A stretch of DNA of 64,000 bases from Granulicella arctica (GTDB lineage: Bacteria; Acidobacteriota; Terriglobia; Terriglobales; Acidobacteriaceae). Positions 63,036 through 64,000 of the stretch are shown here, piece after piece (position 1 is the stretch's first letter; the number at the start of each line of letters is the position of its first letter). The stretch covers positions 558,001-622,000 of the forward strand of contig NZ_JACCCW010000002.1 in the NCBI RefSeq assembly GCF_013410065.1, written 5' to 3'. The notes below the pieces were generated by a model. It did no database searches and was not told the DNA's origin. It saw only the letters and a list, made by a program, of their open reading frames with translations. The position numbers and the translations under genes are program-made.

Positions 63036-64000
63036 TTAAGGCTGCTTCATTTCTTTTCCGGGCAGGGCGCTTACCTTCGCCAGCTTGACTCGCGCATTCT
63101 CCAGTTTATGTTGAACCTTCGCCACGTCAGAGGGGTCGGCATCTGCGGGAAGCGAATGAGCATACTCTGTCATCGACCGTTCCCATTGTGAGACTGCTAA
63201 CTTCAGCTTGCCGGTCTTCTCGTAAACCTCGCCCAGATGATCGTGGACGGTGGGATCGGAGTTGCCGCGCTCGTTGGCCTTGCGAAGGTTCTCTTCTGCC
63301 AGCGCATATTGGCCGGACTTGAAGTAAACCCAGCCAAGCGAATCGAGGTATGCATAGTTTTGCGGATCGAGTTCCACAGCCTTGCGGATCATCGTCAAAG
63401 CCTCTGGAAGCTGGACCCCTCGATCGGCCAGCATGTAGCCGAGATAGTTCAGAACGAGCGAGTTTTGCGGATCAATAAGCAGTGCTTTACGGAACTCAGC
63501 CTCTGCTTCGTCGTACAGCTTCTGGCGATCATAGAGTGTGCCGCGCAGAATATCGACATAAAGCTTTTCGTCCGGTTTAGTTGCCGTCGCTTCTGACTTA
63601 TCGATCTCCGCTGATGCATCCTTCCACCGCTTCAGGCGGATATACATCTGCGCGAGGGCGACATGGACATCACGATCCTCAGGTGAACCATTCAACTGTG
63701 ACTTTGCAAGAGCCAGTCCTTCTGCAACTTTACCTGTATCCGTCAACTGCCCGGCATACATCAGCTGCACACCACGCTCTTTTGGAAGAGCCGTCGCGGC
63801 TTCGGCGGCAACAGCGGTCGCTTCCTTCCACTGATGGGCGTCTCGGTAGGCGCTGACCTGGCCTTGGTAGCCGCGCAGGGCATACTCTCCGCCCATATCG
63901 GTGATCTGCTTATAGGCAGAGACAGCTTCGCTGGTCTTGCCTTCTTCGCCATAGATAATACCGAGGCGGTCAAGAAAGATAGCGCGGTTCGCCTTCTCGC
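63036..64000 (-). CDS. Tetratricopeptide repeat protein (partial, N-terminus beyond the window)
   Basis: The minus-strand frame is open to the right edge, so at least 320 residues are seen and the true start lies outside; an internal ATG at 63896 is not the start. The sequence is a chain of TPR units, for example GVQLMYAGQLTDTGKVAEGLALAKSQL cut by family variation, LVLNYLGYMLADRG, YAYLDSLGWVYFKSGQYALAEENLRKA and VHDHLGEVYEKTGKLKLA. It is a scaffold-type protein of the exported or periplasmic TPR kind common in Acidobacteriota; partner unknown. Confidence 0.9.
   Translation of the reverse strand, partial: EKANRAIFLDRLGIIYGEEGKTSEAVSAYKQITDMGGEYALRGYQGQVSAYRDAHQWKEATAVAAEAATALPKERGVQLMYAGQLTDTGKVAEGLALAKSQLNGSPEDRDVHVALAQMYIRLKRWKDASAEIDKSEATATKPDEKLYVDILRGTLYDRQKLYDEAEAEFRKALLIDPQNSLVLNYLGYMLADRGVQLPEALTMIRKAVELDPQNYAYLDSLGWVYFKSGQYALAEENLRKANERGNSDPTVHDHLGEVYEKTGKLKLAVSQWERSMTEYAHSLPADADPSDVAKVQHKLENARVKLAKVSALPGKEMKQP

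Noticed and set aside
1..64000. CRISPR array, insertion sequence, prophage or tRNA
   Set aside because: I looked for regularly spaced repeats, transposase motifs, phage genes and tRNA-like cloverleaf sequences and found none I could support.

Overview
The window is about 64 kb of chromosomal DNA, most likely from an Acidobacteriota member of the Terriglobia type (Granulicella, Edaphobacter or Terriglobus relatives). This is inferred from moderate-to-high GC, a TonB receptor with an N-terminal carboxypeptidase-regulatory-like domain, a caa3/bc respiratory operon with fused cytochrome domains, and many small catabolic operons. No genus can be fixed from sequence alone. I saw no CRISPR array, insertion sequence, rRNA or tRNA.

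Region 1 (1-18.7 kb) is almost entirely minus strand. It is a cobalamin and cobalt locus: cbtB-cbtA, then btuF-btuD-btuC, cobN (with an N-terminal 2Fe-2S domain), a fused ChlI/ChlD-type chelatase ATPase, cobU, cobB, a decayed btuF copy, btuB, a small membrane ORF, cobT, cobS and a partial cobC at the left edge. Most junctions are 4-nt ATGA-type overlaps. Three cobalamin riboswitches sit inside this run, ahead of btuF, cobU and btuB. cbtBA has no recognisable riboswitch; it has a good sigma70-like promoter and a palindrome instead. A divergent histidine phosphatase gene closes the locus.

Region 2 (18.9-23.6 kb, minus) is a tyrosine/homogentisate operon: hmgA, an uncharacterised protein, fumarylacetoacetase and 4-hydroxyphenylpyruvate dioxygenase. 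No maleylacetoacetate isomerase is present. A LacI regulator and a large secreted glycoside-hydrolase-like protein follow, converging on a repeat-rich intergenic stretch.

Region 3 (27.8-35.5 kb) is histidine utilisation: a divergent Lrp/AsnC regulator, then hutH-hutU-hutI-hutF and an M20 deacylase in the place of N-formylglutamate deformylase. Region 4 (35.8-40 kb) looks like lysine catabolism: a class III aminotransferase, an HglS-type 2-oxoadipate dioxygenase/decarboxylase (DUF1338) and an antiquitin-type aldehyde dehydrogenase.

Region 5 (41.5-50.7 kb) encodes the whole reductive pyrimidine pathway: preT, preA, dihydropyrimidinase, a ureidopropionase-type M20 hydrolase, a PucR-like regulator, an omega-aminotransferase and methylmalonate-semialdehyde dehydrogenase. 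Region 6 (51.2-59.2 kb) is a respiratory operon joining a caa3 oxidase to a bc-type complex: coxB, coxA, coxC, a subunit-IV-like membrane protein, a dihaem lipoprotein, Rieske, cytochrome b/c and ctaG.

The right end holds a broken FAH-family sugar-acid gene, a GH39 beta-xylosidase, a dGTPase-like HD hydrolase and a partial TPR protein. Most of the window is recognisable metabolism. The best candidates for new biology are the unassigned protein in the homogentisate operon, the M20 enzyme ending the hut operon, the small membrane ORF between btuB and cobT, and the extra membrane subunit of the oxidase operon.
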